Shown in pieces: positions 16,403 through 26,000 of a stretch of DNA of 64,000 nucleotides. The DNA is from a virus. Numbering within the stretch: position 1 is the stretch's first letter; the number at the start of each line of letters is the position of its first letter. Where the stretch lies: positions 1 through 64,000 of the IMG/VR virus record IMGVR_UViG_3300042402_001868; one strand, given 5' to 3'. The notes under the pieces were generated by a model. It was not told the origin of the DNA. It worked only from the letters and a program-made list of their open reading frames with translations, and did no database searches. The position numbers and the translations under genes were made by a program.

Positions 16403-17169
16403 TTAAAATTTTTGTTGTCGTTAACAATAGCTGAAAACAGATTTAAATCTGTCAGACCTAAAGACTGTGCAAACGAAGCAAATGCTTCGGTATCCTTGGG
16501 CAAACAATGCCCGCCAAATCCTCTATAATTGGCACTACAAAGCAAGTAGTCTGGAAGGATTCCGCGTTTTTTAGTAATAGCTTGCAACACGTTTTGATAA
16601 TCAGCTTTTGTTTTTTGACAAACTTCAAACATGTTGTTGGCAAATACAATTCTTAATGCATTATACAAGTTGGAAAAATATTTAACTATTTCTGCTTCAG
16701 TAGGTGTTACTCTACTAGAAGATTTGGGAATGAGTCTGTGGCTAGCAACAATTTGTTCGTAAACATAGTTGTTATCAGTACCGACTACCAGTACATCGTG
16801 ATTATTAACAAAATCTGCAAGTGCAGATTTGGCCCTTAGAAATTCTGGAACCATACAAATTTTTAAATTAGGATATTGCCCAATCAATGATTCGGTGGTG
16901 CCAGGTAACACAGTGCTTTTAATAGCAATAATTCCAGAGTACATTAAGTCATTGAGATTCTGAACAATCTGATAAATCTGAGTCAGATCGCAATGTCCGT
17001 TGCTGGTGTCAGTTGGCACACAAACAAAGATGATATCAGTGGTTACTACGTCATTTATAGAGGTGTCGGGGTGAGCAATGTCATAAAAATACATATCATT
17101 ACCAACCTGTCCCAAGCCTTGGTAAACAGCTAGTCCGACTACACCTAATCCAATGATTCCAATTTTCAT
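16399..17169 (-). CDS. UDP-glucose/GDP-mannose dehydrogenase-like protein lacking the C-terminal domain
   Basis: 256 residues. N-terminal NAD domain MKIGIIGLGVVGLAVYQGLG (GxGxxG), IIFVCVPTD and IKSTVLPGTTE, then the central dimer helix (EAEIVKYFSNLYNALRIVFA NN). The catalytic Cys is in GFGGHCLPKDT at about 219. Full-length family members have about 390-450 residues with a third, UDP-binding domain. Here the protein stops about 35 residues after the catalytic Cys, with a proper stop that overlaps the next gene, so the short form looks real and not a frameshift. Such short forms may still oxidise a sugar, or use a different substrate. Upstream it overlaps gp47 by 4 nt. Confidence 0.8.
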   Translation of the reverse strand: MKIGIIGLGVVGLAVYQGLGQVGNDMYFYDIAHPDTSINDVVTTDIIFVCVPTDTSNGHCDLTQIYQIVQNLNDLMYSGIIAIKSTVLPGTTESLIGQYPNLKICMVPEFLRAKSALADFVNNHDVLVVGTDNNYVYEQIVASHRLIPKSSSRVTPTEAEIVKYFSNLYNALRIVFANNMFEVCQKTKADYQNVLQAITKKRGILPDYLLCSANYRGFGGHCLPKDTEAFASFAQSLGLTDLNLFSAIVNDNKNFK

Positions 17170-18182
17170 AATGTTTGATAAATCCTTAGTAACAATTTGT
17201 TGTCGTAGAACTCTGACTCGATGTTAGTAAGTTGATCTGTTACAATTTGATCCACAGATTCAAATTTTACTTCTCCAGGTGCCATGTCTGTATCTACACC
17301 AGAGTTTTTGTTGGGAATCAATGCCATTTCTCGCAGTTGATATTGTTTAATAAATGTTTCTTTGATAAAGTTAGCTTCTTCATAACTGATTTCAATGTCT
17401 AGTTGCACACGAACATGCATGTCTTTTGCAAGTAGCGTGGCAGCGTTGTCAATAACCGAGCTCAGGCCTAGCACACGATATCTAGGTTGGTCAGGCCAAG
17501 CATGATGTACAGGATCCTGCCCCCATTCTAAAATAGTTAATCCGCGATCATCATCACCAGCGTCAGCATAGTTGTGCGGAAAGCAGTTGCCAATATAGGT
17601 GATGTTCTTTTTGGTTTGACGTTTGTGAAAGTGTCCAGTGAATACATGTTCGAAGTTGTTGAAGTCTTCTCTGCGGATCTCGCCGTGGTCTGGCATTTCT
17701 ACCATGGCATTCATCATGTAGCCGGGCAGTTCAAAGTGTCCAAACATGTACTTGCCTGACAGTTTTGGTATGCGTTTGTGATCGTCACCACACAGCCAGG
17801 GAGCAATAACCACATCACCACTGCTGAACCAATCGTTGCATATAGTAACATTAGGTAGATGCCTTGCCCACTCCACACTTTGTATATCGCGATTGTCTCG
17901 ATAATATAGATCGTGATTACCGGGAATAAAATAAACACGCTCAAAGTTGGCACTCATGTGCTCCAATGCTTGGAGACTGTAGTTGAGTGTAACAATGTTT
18001 AGGCTGGACCGGTTGTTGTGCCAGTCGCCTAAGAACAAACAGGTTTCGCAACCCTCTGCCTGGGCTTTAGCGGTGGCCCACTTGACAAAAGCCAAGCAGT
18101 CTTCGTTGTGTAACGTACTGTTTGACTTTAGGCCAAAGTGGATGTCTGTGAAGATTGCGGCTTTTTTAAATAGATTTGTCAT
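17166..18182 (-). CDS. 47: Recombination endonuclease subunit gp47 (Mre11/SbcD-like nuclease)
   Basis: 338 residues from ATG 18182 (MTNLFKKAAIFTDIHFG); an ATG five codons earlier (18197) is possible. The metallophosphatase motifs are complete: D13-I-H15, GDWHNN at 52-57, GNHD at 88-91, and GHFH at 183-186. T4 gp47 is 339 residues, a close match. It forms a complex with gp46 and resects DNA ends for recombination and replication initiation. It is separated from gp46 here by four genes, all overlapping or touching. The SGNH-like gene upstream overlaps it by 17 nt. Confidence 0.95.
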   Translation of the reverse strand: MTNLFKKAAIFTDIHFGLKSNSTLHNEDCLAFVKWATAKAQAEGCETCLFLGDWHNNRSSLNIVTLNYSLQALEHMSANFERVYFIPGNHDLYYRDNRDIQSVEWARHLPNVTICNDWFSSGDVVIAPWLCGDDHKRIPKLSGKYMFGHFELPGYMMNAMVEMPDHGEIRREDFNNFEHVFTGHFHKRQTKKNITYIGNCFPHNYADAGDDDRGLTILEWGQDPVHHAWPDQPRYRVLGLSSVIDNAATLLAKDMHVRVQLDIEISYEEANFIKETFIKQYQLREMALIPNKNSGVDTDMAPGEVKFESVDQIVTDQLTNIESEFYDNKLLLRIYQTL

Positions 18183-19074
18183 ATAGCAATTGTACATGAT
18201 CTAGTAGGCATTTAGCAAGAGCCTGGTGGCTCAAAGGACCAACATGTACCCCGTCTGTGCCAAAATCCACAATATAATCTGGAGAATAACAATATTCTGG
18301 GTGTGTCAGGTATTCATGCAGATATCTAGATCTATATTGATTAGAACCAGCTAGTATACTAGTTATGACAAATTTACATTTTTTAGATCGAAGATATTTT
18401 GCCCCAGCTTGCAACATTGACAGTTGATTAAAAAACAAAATGTCGTCGTTGTATACTTTTAATAACTCTCGAGAGTTGCGTAATTGGGCTTCAACTGATT
18501 GGCAGTTTTGAAATAGTGTTAGTCTTTCGGGAGTAGTTAGTTGCCATACTACTGTGTCTTGTTGTTGTATATCTGCTTCGACAAGGTGACGAAACGACCA
18601 ATGAGTTGAACTACCACCTTTAGCTATAATTTTTGAAGGTATACCAATTGCCTCACCTAGTAGCACACCAAACGATTTTTCTTTTGGTAACAATCCAACT
18701 CCGGCACTATGACTGCAACCAAACACCCATACAACTGGATCGTTGTTGTGTCTTGATAATTGTTGATTGGCATCTGTGAACACAACTGCTCGGCCACCGT
18801 GAAAATTAGTTACACGACATCTATGCTTGAGAAATTGCAATAGTAGTACAGTTTCTCTATAAAGATCTGAGTTGATATCAAATTGATCTTGTACAAAATT
18901 TACAACATCAAAATGTTTGCTAATAGAAATAATTTCTTCTGCAGACAAATCGCCTAATGAAGTGTGATACTGATCAGCAACAACCTTGATGTTTGTATTG
19001 GTAATTAATACAGATGTTGAGTTTATTAATCCAAAATCTACTACTGGATTAAACAAATGTAGTGTTTTTGTCAT
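18166..19074 (-). CDS. SGNH/GDSL-like hydrolase
   Basis: 302 residues. The central-to-C-terminal part has VWVFGCSHSAGVGLLP at about 116-130 (block I, with Ser121 in place of the GDS serine), AKGGSSTHWS at about 151-160 (block II Gly and the oxyanion region), and DFGTDGVHVGPLSHQAL with D274 and H277 (block V DxxH). These are the expected positions of the SGNH catalytic dyad. The first 110 residues are of unknown fold. Known relatives are esterases or acetyl-transfer enzymes acting on carbohydrates and peptidoglycan. Given the sugar genes nearby, deacetylation or O-acyl modification of a glycan is possible. It overlaps gp55 by 1 nt. Confidence 0.7.
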   Translation of the reverse strand: MTKTLHLFNPVVDFGLINSTSVLITNTNIKVVADQYHTSLGDLSAEEIISISKHFDVVNFVQDQFDINSDLYRETVLLLQFLKHRCRVTNFHGGRAVVFTDANQQLSRHNNDPVVWVFGCSHSAGVGLLPKEKSFGVLLGEAIGIPSKIIAKGGSSTHWSFRHLVEADIQQQDTVVWQLTTPERLTLFQNCQSVEAQLRNSRELLKVYNDDILFFNQLSMLQAGAKYLRSKKCKFVITSILAGSNQYRSRYLHEYLTHPEYCYSPDYIVDFGTDGVHVGPLSHQALAKCLLDHVQLLYDKSI

Positions 19075-19973
19075 CAGTCATCTAAGCTACTAGTAACCGG
19101 TCCGGACATGGCTGCCATGCCAGCCTTGCCAGAATTCTGACGAGTCCATGATGGATTCAATCCGTTCATTTCCAAAATGTCATCACGGATGTTTTGATTT
19201 TTCTTTTCGATGTTTAGGATTCGAGTAAAGCTATTGGTGATAGCTGCCGTGTAGTAGGCAAAGGGATTTTGTGATTTTGATTCGTCAAACTGTAGGCCAA
19301 TTTGACTGAGCTGTAACAATGCTTGTCCGCGCATTTCTTCATTGTAGGTGTAGCCACGCCAGTTTGACCGTGTGGCATAACGTTCGCACAGTTTCATAAA
19401 CATCATGGCAAGTTTGCGTGTCATGTTGCCGTGATCACGAGAGAACTCGCCTGTTTCTAAATCGCCACGCCAGTGACTACGCCCAACCATAAAAGGAGTT
19501 TTATTTTCATCCAATCGATAGTGTTCAAATGGTGGAAAGTTCAATCGCACATAGTTCATGTTCAGCACAGGCACATCAATCAAATCTGCTAGTGGATCAT
19601 CTTCTACGGCGTCGTCGAGATCCAGTATTTCTTCTAGTTTTTTCTTTTTGGCTTCGGCCTTGGTGATCTTCTTGGGTGCTTTGGGAATATGATCCCAGCA
19701 AGTGATACGAAACACAAGATCAGTGTTGGGTATTTTCTTTTGATCAATGACCACACCTGTTTCGCGTTTGATACGGTCTGCACGGTTTTTACGAGCATCA
19801 ACTATGGTACGCTGATTGATTTTGTCAACACTGGGAAGTATTAAATCAAACTGATGATCGAGATCTCTGTCGCGATACCAGCAGTAAGTGTTTTTGCTGT
19901 GGTGAATTTCTTTTAAAATATCTCTGTTGTTGAGATAGTTGACCTTGGCGGCCGGCTTGGGCAATAAAGACAT
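19074..19973 (-). CDS. 55: Late-transcription sigma factor gp55, long form with insertion
   Basis: 299 residues. The N-terminus KVNYLNNRDILKEI matches the start of T4 gp55 (YNYVNNKELLQAI). The conserved sigma region comes at about 195-262: WRGYTYNEEMRGQALLQLSQ, FDESKSQNPFAYYTAAITNS, then FTRILNIEKKNQNIRDDI, close to T4 GYTQSWKQEM / [20 protein letters not shown]. Between them lie about 160 extra residues (including KKITKAEAKKKKLEEILDLD and FPPFEHYRLDENKTPFMVGR) absent from T4 gp55 (185 residues). The T4 C-terminal hydrophobic clamp-binding tail is not seen; this one ends SGPVTSSLDD. Role: directs host RNA polymerase to TATAAATA late promoters. Confidence 0.8.
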   Translation of the reverse strand: MSLLPKPAAKVNYLNNRDILKEIHHSKNTYCWYRDRDLDHQFDLILPSVDKINQRTIVDARKNRADRIKRETGVVIDQKKIPNTDLVFRITCWDHIPKAPKKITKAEAKKKKLEEILDLDDAVEDDPLADLIDVPVLNMNYVRLNFPPFEHYRLDENKTPFMVGRSHWRGDLETGEFSRDHGNMTRKLAMMFMKLCERYATRSNWRGYTYNEEMRGQALLQLSQIGLQFDESKSQNPFAYYTAAITNSFTRILNIEKKNQNIRDDILEMNGLNPSWTRQNSGKAGMAAMSGPVTSSLDD

Positions 19974-20002
19974 ACTTGGTATGAACTCCTAAAATATAAT
20001 AT

Positions 20003-20030
20003 AGTGTAGCATATTTACAACATTTGTCAA
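20003..20030 (-). promoter_or_regulatory. Putative host sigma70-type promoter for gp55 and the downstream recombination operon
   Basis: The minus strand carries a perfect -35 TTGACA (20030-20025), 16 bp, then TACACT (20008-20003) as a possible -10. AT-rich TATATTAT follows, and TAGGAG serves as SD before ATG 19973. This would give gp55 expression before the late genes. Motif only. Confidence 0.4.
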
Positions 20031-20073
20031 CCTGTTTAACTGATTATGGATAAACGGCACACATTTTAAACCC

Positions 20074-20081
20074 GGTAAATA
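20074..20081 (+). promoter_or_regulatory. Putative late promoter (GGTAAATA) of the tail/baseplate module
   Basis: GGTAAATA lies 18 nt before ATG 20100, followed by SD-like ATAGGAAC. It is divergent from the gp55 promoter in the 126 bp gap 19974-20099, which otherwise holds no gene. Six of eight late-consensus bases match. Confidence 0.4.
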
Positions 20082-20099
20082 ACATATAGGAACACACAT

Positions 20100-22754
20100 A
20101 TGGCAAACGGCTACGATCCAGCAAAGGCGGCGGAATTTAACAAACTGATATTGCAGGGCATTCCCTACGACGAAGCCTTGATCATGGCTGACATTCCATT
20201 GAACGAAATTGGCAACTACAGCTTTGATCCTGTGACCAGTGTGCTAAGTCAGCAAGAAGGACCACCAGAGACGCAGACGCCGGTTAACCCTGCTAGCGAT
20301 CCTAACACAAATGCAGGTGCAGATACTCCACGTGCAGAGCGCATAGGAACTGTGGATGCGGCTTCAGATCCCAACACCAATGTGGGAGCAGATACTCTAC
20401 GTGAAATACCCATAACTGAATCAGTGTTTGATCCTAGACAAGATGTTGGCGAGAGCGTGTTTGATCCTAGAGCAGCCACACCCAATCCTGCTGTTACCAT
20501 AGCGGCACAACTCAACGATCCGTATGCTGGCTTGACTCCCAAACAATTACAAGATCTAGGCGGAGCAGATCCCACTGATCCTTACATTCGTGCTAGATTG
20601 GGCATTCCGCAATTGCCTGGATCCGTACTGGCATCTACTCCTGGATTTGGTACAGTTAAAACTGGTATTCCGCTGGTGGATACTGCATTGTCATCATTGG
20701 GTTCATTGTTCAGTTTTAGCGGAAAAACAACAAAACCATCAGTTACAAAAACAGGCACTACCACTGGTACAACTACACCTGTTGATACTTCGGCCACAGC
20801 ACAAGATGCTGCCAAGCTTCTGGTTCAAAATCCTGCCTTAACAGATGATGAAGACCAAAATTTACAAAACATTGTGGGCGCACAAGGTGAAATTGTTCGA
20901 GCAGAAGAAAACATTCAAAGTAACAATCGTCAAATCTTGGCCAATGAAGAATCGCAGGCAGCGGCACAAGAACAACAACGACAAGCACAGGCAATCATTG
21001 ATCAAAACAATCTTGAACTAGCAGATGATAACTTGCCTGATGATCGTCGAGCTGAACTTGAGGCCAACAATGCCGCACAGCGTGCCAGCATTGCTGAGAA
21101 CGCCGCCGTAATTGATGAAGCACAAAACAATATTGATAGTGCTACAGTAAACAATGAACAGCAGTCAGACTCTATAGTAACTAACCAAGGAGTACTTACA
21201 GAAAATTCTGATGCATTTACTGCTAATAGCAATGAGCTAGGAGCGCCAGTAGTTGCTGACAATGATCCAGAAACTGCTGTGGATCAGAATTTTCTTGACG
21301 CCAATGCAGAAGTTCAGTCAGAAACTACTCTAACTATATTAAGCGAAGAAGAAACCAACGCATTGTTTGACGGTGCTGAACCAGGACTGGTTGATTCGTT
21401 TGTTGAAGTTGACGAAACAGTCACAGAATTAAGTGAAGAACAAACTGAGGCATTGTTTGAAGCTGGTGATCCTACAGTGGTGGATGAATTTGAAAATAGT
21501 AATATTGAACAAGAGCTGCCAGTGTTGTCCCCAGAAGAAGTTGACGAAGCCATTGCCAATGCCGGCATTGATGTAGATGACGAAATAGAAAGAGCTGCAG
21601 CCGAAGGTGTTGAAAACTTTGAACCAGAAGCTGTGGATGAATTTACTAACATTGATGAACAAATTGCAGCCAACGAAAATGATGAACAAGAGCTGCCAGT
21701 GTTGTCTCCAGAAGAAGTTGACGAAGCCATTGCCAATGCCGGCATTGATGTAGATGACGAAATAGAAAGAGCTGCAGCCGAAGCTGCCGAACAATATGAA
21801 GCCACAGACGTTAATTCAAGTGATGACGAAGGCTTGCCGCAAGATGACGGAACCACACAAGGCATACAAGATCAAATCAACGATCAAGATGCAGCCGACA
21901 CAGCCGCTGCCAAAGACAATGCCAAAAACCAAGCCACACTACAAGCACGGTACAAACAACCTGCCAGCGCAGACTGGCGTGTACGACTACAACTTGCACC
22001 TGCCGCAAACTACCTGTACAAAGCTGGCAAAGACGGAATTGACGCTGGAATATTGAAACCATTATACGACACCGACGGAGTTATATTTCCCTACACTCCG
22101 TCAATTGAAACATCATACAACGCCAACTATGAAATGTATGATCTCACACACTCAAACTTTCGTGGATACTTCTACAAAAACAGTCGTGTGAATGACATCA
22201 ACATTCGTGCCACATTCACGGCACAGGACACACAAGAGGCTGCATACTTGTTGGCAGTGATTCACTTTTTCCGCAGTGTAACCAAAATGTTCTACGGTGC
22301 CAAAGATGCCTATCGTGGTGCACCACCTCCACTGACTTATCTAAGTGGTCTAGGTGCTTATCAATTTAACAATCACCCCTGTGTGGTATCGCAGTTTAAC
22401 TACAGCCTACCACCTGATGTTGACTATATAAGAGCAGATGCTCCTAACAATTATGGTACAAATTTGTTGACACAACGTGCTAGAACAGGTGCAATTGCTC
22501 CTACTTTGGGATCTGCTAGTTTGACTCGATTGTTAGGAACACTGACCAAACCACCAGTGGGCGCTACTGCAACTCCTCCAACACCGGGTATGATAAATCA
22601 AAACATCAACAACACGTCGCAGGCAACCTACGTACCAACTAAAATTGAACTCAGCATTACACTGTTGCCAATCAACACACGCAGTCAAGTGAGCACACAG
22701 TTCAACATGAAAGAGTTTGCATCGGGTGCGTTGATCAAGGGAGGATTCTGGTAA
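20100..22754 (+). CDS. Large tail/baseplate structural protein with long disordered region and conserved C-terminal domain
   Basis: 884 residues in three parts. Residues 1-45 are a small folded start (ILQGIPYDEALIMADIPLNE). Residues ~50-620 are low complexity, rich in Ala, Glu, Asp, Asn and Gln, with repeats: DPNTN(A/V)GADT twice, SVFDPR-type, LSEE(E/Q)T..ALF..., and a duplicated 100 bp unit. Residues ~625-884 are a folded domain: ADWRVRLQLAP, GVIFPYTPSIETSYNANYEM, FTAQDTQEAAYLLAVIHFFR and GLGAYQFNNHPCVVSQFNYS, ending ALIKGGFW. I recall this domain from structural proteins of marine T4-like phages; by position, next to gp53 and gp5, it is a baseplate or tail-tube-end component. Exact T4 counterpart uncertain (gp48/gp54 role possible). 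Last base overlaps gp53. Confidence 0.65.
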   Translation: MANGYDPAKAAEFNKLILQGIPYDEALIMADIPLNEIGNYSFDPVTSVLSQQEGPPETQTPVNPASDPNTNAGADTPRAERIGTVDAASDPNTNVGADTLREIPITESVFDPRQDVGESVFDPRAATPNPAVTIAAQLNDPYAGLTPKQLQDLGGADPTDPYIRARLGIPQLPGSVLASTPGFGTVKTGIPLVDTALSSLGSLFSFSGKTTKPSVTKTGTTTGTTTPVDTSATAQDAAKLLVQNPALTDDEDQNLQNIVGAQGEIVRAEENIQSNNRQILANEESQAAAQEQQRQAQAIIDQNNLELADDNLPDDRRAELEANNAAQRASIAENAAVIDEAQNNIDSATVNNEQQSDSIVTNQGVLTENSDAFTANSNELGAPVVADNDPETAVDQNFLDANAEVQSETTLTILSEEETNALFDGAEPGLVDSFVEVDETVTELSEEQTEALFEAGDPTVVDEFENSNIEQELPVLSPEEVDEAIANAGIDVDDEIERAAAEGVENFEPEAVDEFTNIDEQIAANENDEQELPVLSPEEVDEAIANAGIDVDDEIERAAAEAAEQYEATDVNSSDDEGLPQDDGTTQGIQDQINDQDAADTAAAKDNAKNQATLQARYKQPASADWRVRLQLAPAANYLYKAGKDGIDAGILKPLYDTDGVIFPYTPSIETSYNANYEMYDLTHSNFRGYFYKNSRVNDINIRATFTAQDTQEAAYLLAVIHFFRSVTKMFYGAKDAYRGAPPPLTYLSGLGAYQFNNHPCVVSQFNYSLPPDVDYIRADAPNNYGTNLLTQRARTGAIAPTLGSASLTRLLGTLTKPPVGATATPPTPGMINQNINNTSQATYVPTKIELSITLLPINTRSQVSTQFNMKEFASGALIKGGFW
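21507..21606 (+). repeat. 100 bp in-frame duplication, copy 1
   Basis: Nearly identical to 21684-21783 (offset 177 bp, only small differences such as tcccca versus tctcca). It encodes EQELPVLSPEEVDEAIANAG followed by IDVDDEIERAAAE. The two units lie in the acidic, probably disordered region of the 884-residue protein. Confidence 0.85.
21684..21783 (+). repeat. 100 bp in-frame duplication, copy 2
   Basis: Second copy of the unit at 21507-21606. The near-identity at the DNA level suggests a recent duplication or gene conversion within the linker. Confidence 0.85.
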
Positions 22755-23053
22755 TGTCTAACTACGTATCAACAAGTCCATACTATCAAACTGGCTACAG
22801 TCAATTCTTTTTAGATGTCATGGTCAATCGACCTATTCCCAAAGAAACTGATGACTTGGAATTCATTATTAATCAAACATATCAGTATCGTCCAGACCTG
22901 TTGGCATTTGACTTGTATCAAGATGCTGCCTTGTGGTGGGTGTTCTATCAACGCAATCCCAACACACTCACAGCACCGCCCTTGGATTTCAAGTCAGGTG
23001 TAAAGATATTCTTGCCCAAACTTAATACTCTTAAAACATCATTGGGATTCTAA
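22754..23053 (+). CDS. 53: Baseplate wedge protein gp53
   Basis: 99 residues. The sequence FINQTYQYRPDLLAFDLYQD type core (here IINQTYQYRPDLLAFDLYQD), LWWVFYQRNPN and PLDFKSGVKIFLPK fits the LysM-like domain of the gp53 baseplate wedge family (Phage_gp53). T4 gp53 is 196 residues, so this is the short form common in marine T4-like phages. Role: joins wedges around the central hub when the baseplate forms. Its ATG overlaps the stop of the preceding gene. Confidence 0.85.
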   Translation: MSNYVSTSPYYQTGYSQFFLDVMVNRPIPKETDDLEFIINQTYQYRPDLLAFDLYQDAALWWVFYQRNPNTLTAPPLDFKSGVKIFLPKLNTLKTSLGF

Positions 23054-23056
23054 CAT

Positions 23057-26000
23057 ATGGCTACCGCGGCAGAAATCCAGCAACAAATTAATAGTTTACA
23101 AAACCGTTATCGCATTGCACAAAACGGACTTGCAACTCTAAACAAAAATTTGCAAAGTAATCAAGTTATTATTGCAAGATATACTGCTGAAGTATCAACT
23201 ATCCCGGGACAGGTACAGGCGCTTGAAGCACAGTTAAATTCAATACAACCTACTCCGGGCACCAGTGCTGGTCAAACTGTCAACGATGATCAAATACCAA
23301 ATCCCAGCAAGCCGCCGCCATTACAAGCAGGGCCAGATGGACGAGTAAGTGTACCACCTGCAACAACTACCCCAACCAATGCCACACAACCAGACGTGGG
23401 AGAATCAAGTACAGGAACTGATCAGCCTACCAAAACATTTGACACAACACAGGCCACCTACAACGGAGTGTCAGGTCAGACCATGCCGGCACCACCAACA
23501 GATACCGCATCTGATCCCAATACCAATGTTGGCAAAGAAGCACCTACCACTACCGGGGTTGGACAAGTTGATGATAATATTCCGCCTACTCCTGAATCAC
23601 AGGCTGTAAAAACCAACAACGGATTTAACGATCCACAGCCTATTACACCACAGCCCAACATTCTAAGTAAGTTTGCCACCTCAACATACAATGCTTCTGT
23701 GTATTTGTTGACACCAACACAATATGAAACATTGATAAAAAACAAACAGAAAAAAGTCAACGGTTATAATTTGCTATTTCAAACAGGCGGAGCACCAACC
23801 AATGTTGGCGGTGCAAAAGGCGCATTGGGAACAGCAAACGCAGCCACACAATCAGATTTAGAGGCCGAGGGCATTGGCCTGGCAGCAAACGTGGCCACTC
23901 CGGGTGCTAAAGATCCTGACGCTGGCCGCAATCCATTTTTTCCTGATGATTTTTACATTGACAATATCACACTTGAAACCATGTTTCCGGGCAAACAAAC
24001 CAGCGCCGCACACATGGTTACCAATATAAAATTTACCGTGGTCGAGCCTGGCGGCATCACATTGCTTGATAGATTGTATCAAGCAGTACAAGATCTAGCA
24101 CCCAAGAACAAAGCAGGTGCTATCAACTATACCGCGGCACAATATCTCATGGTCATACGTTGGTATGGTTACGACGAAGCAGGAAATTTAATACGACCAG
24201 GAGCCAAAGGCAAAGATGGCCTAAGTGATCCCAATGCCGTTTGTGAAAAGTTTGTTCCGTTTATTATCAAAAAAATCAATTGGGGAGTGAGCAACAAACT
24301 GGTAAGTTATGAATTTGAAGGAGCACCAGTAGGTCAAAACATTGCTGGGACAACTGCCCGCGGCACAGTGCCGTTTGATCTTGAGTTGAGTGATTCAACT
24401 GTGGGCGGCTTATTAGGTGGTGCCGCCAAGTACGGTACTGGTGCCACAACTGCTGCCTCGCCAGGCGCATTCACAACCGCTAATACAGATTCAAGCGGAC
24501 GAGTGATAAATGATCCCAGACGAACGGACAGCGCCACCGGAGGTTTGAACTCACTCGACGGTACGGCATTGGCTAGTCCGGCAAAGGCCACAGCCGCTCC
24601 TACCCCAAAGAAAACTATTACCGCTGGACTCATGGGTGCCATGAATGATTTGCAAGCCGAGCGTGTGGCCAGCGGTGTTTATCAACATGCTGACAAATAT
24701 GAGCTGGTGTTTGCCAACGGAGCAGAATCCATCAGAGATGCACTAATCACACTGCCAGGTAAAATAAAAAATCAAAGAGCCAGTCCAATGGCACCGGCAG
24801 CGGCTGTTGATCCCACAAGCAAAGACACTGCTAGACAACGAACTGACAACACTGTGAGAAATTTTAATATCACTGCAGGCCAACAATTGTTGCAGGCCAT
24901 TGATCTAACAATTCGCAACAGCAGTTATATCTATAAACAAGCGGCTGTGCAAAATTCAGAAACTCCTGACCCAGAAAAAATGGACAAAGAAGGAGTTGAC
25001 GAAACGTCATCTAAAAACAAAGTACCAGCCAGAGCGACCTTAAATTGGTACGAAATTACCATGGAAGCAATTCCAGGACCTTATGATTATGAACGTAATG
25101 ATTATTCTTATACCATCAGATATATCGTCAGTCCCTACAGAGTACAAAACTTCAATAGTAAATTTTATCCTATTCCTAAATTTGCCGGAATACACAAGCA
25201 GTATAGCTATTGGTTCACCGGTGAAAACACTGACGTATTAGATTATCAAGCCACATTCAATTACATGTACAACATGACCATGACTGGCAGCGAGCCAGGA
25301 AACAATGCTCTGGCCGCGTTAAGAAAAAAATACACCAGTAGCATGAGAGAGTTGACAAAATACACATGGCAGGCTGCTAGTGATCAAACACGATCAGGCG
25401 CAGAGTCGGATGCCAACGAGATTGGTGCAAATGCAGCAGAGTCATTGTACAATCCTAGTGACCTGGCCAAAGGCAAAGTTAAGATTGTGGGCGACCCAGG
25501 ATGGATTCAACAAGGCAGTGTGGCCGCCGGAGTTGGAATTGGCAACTTTAATTACGGTGGATTCTTGCCCGACGGCACTATAAATTTTGATTCACAACAG
25601 GTGATGTTTTCAATTGAGTGGCAACGACCGCAAGACTATGACATAACCACTGGCCTGGCCAATCCTTACGGTCGTGAAGGCGGTGCTAGAAAACCACTCA
25701 ACAGCTATGTGTATCTAGCAACTAAATGTGTATCTGAATTCCGACAAGGAAGATTTGAACAAACCATTGACGGAACGCTGTATGTGTATCCTGTTGAAAA
25801 CTTAAAGAACGCAGTAACACAACCAAGTAACGGAGTTGCAAACGACGGGTCCAATGGCAGATCAGAAGACACTGCATCAACCGCCAAAGCTGGAGGCGCA
25901 AAACAAGCACCAGCACAAGTTGATAACACCGAAACAGCCAGTGCATCAATCACCAGTACCACACCTAATGATGACTCATCTCCGGGTCCTCAACAAAATT

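Noticed and set aside
21314-21865. Minus-strand Ser-rich frames opposite the acidic linker of the 884-residue protein
   Set aside because: Same antisense effect of Glu/Asp/Ala codons, with the duplication visible in both; no promoter or SD.
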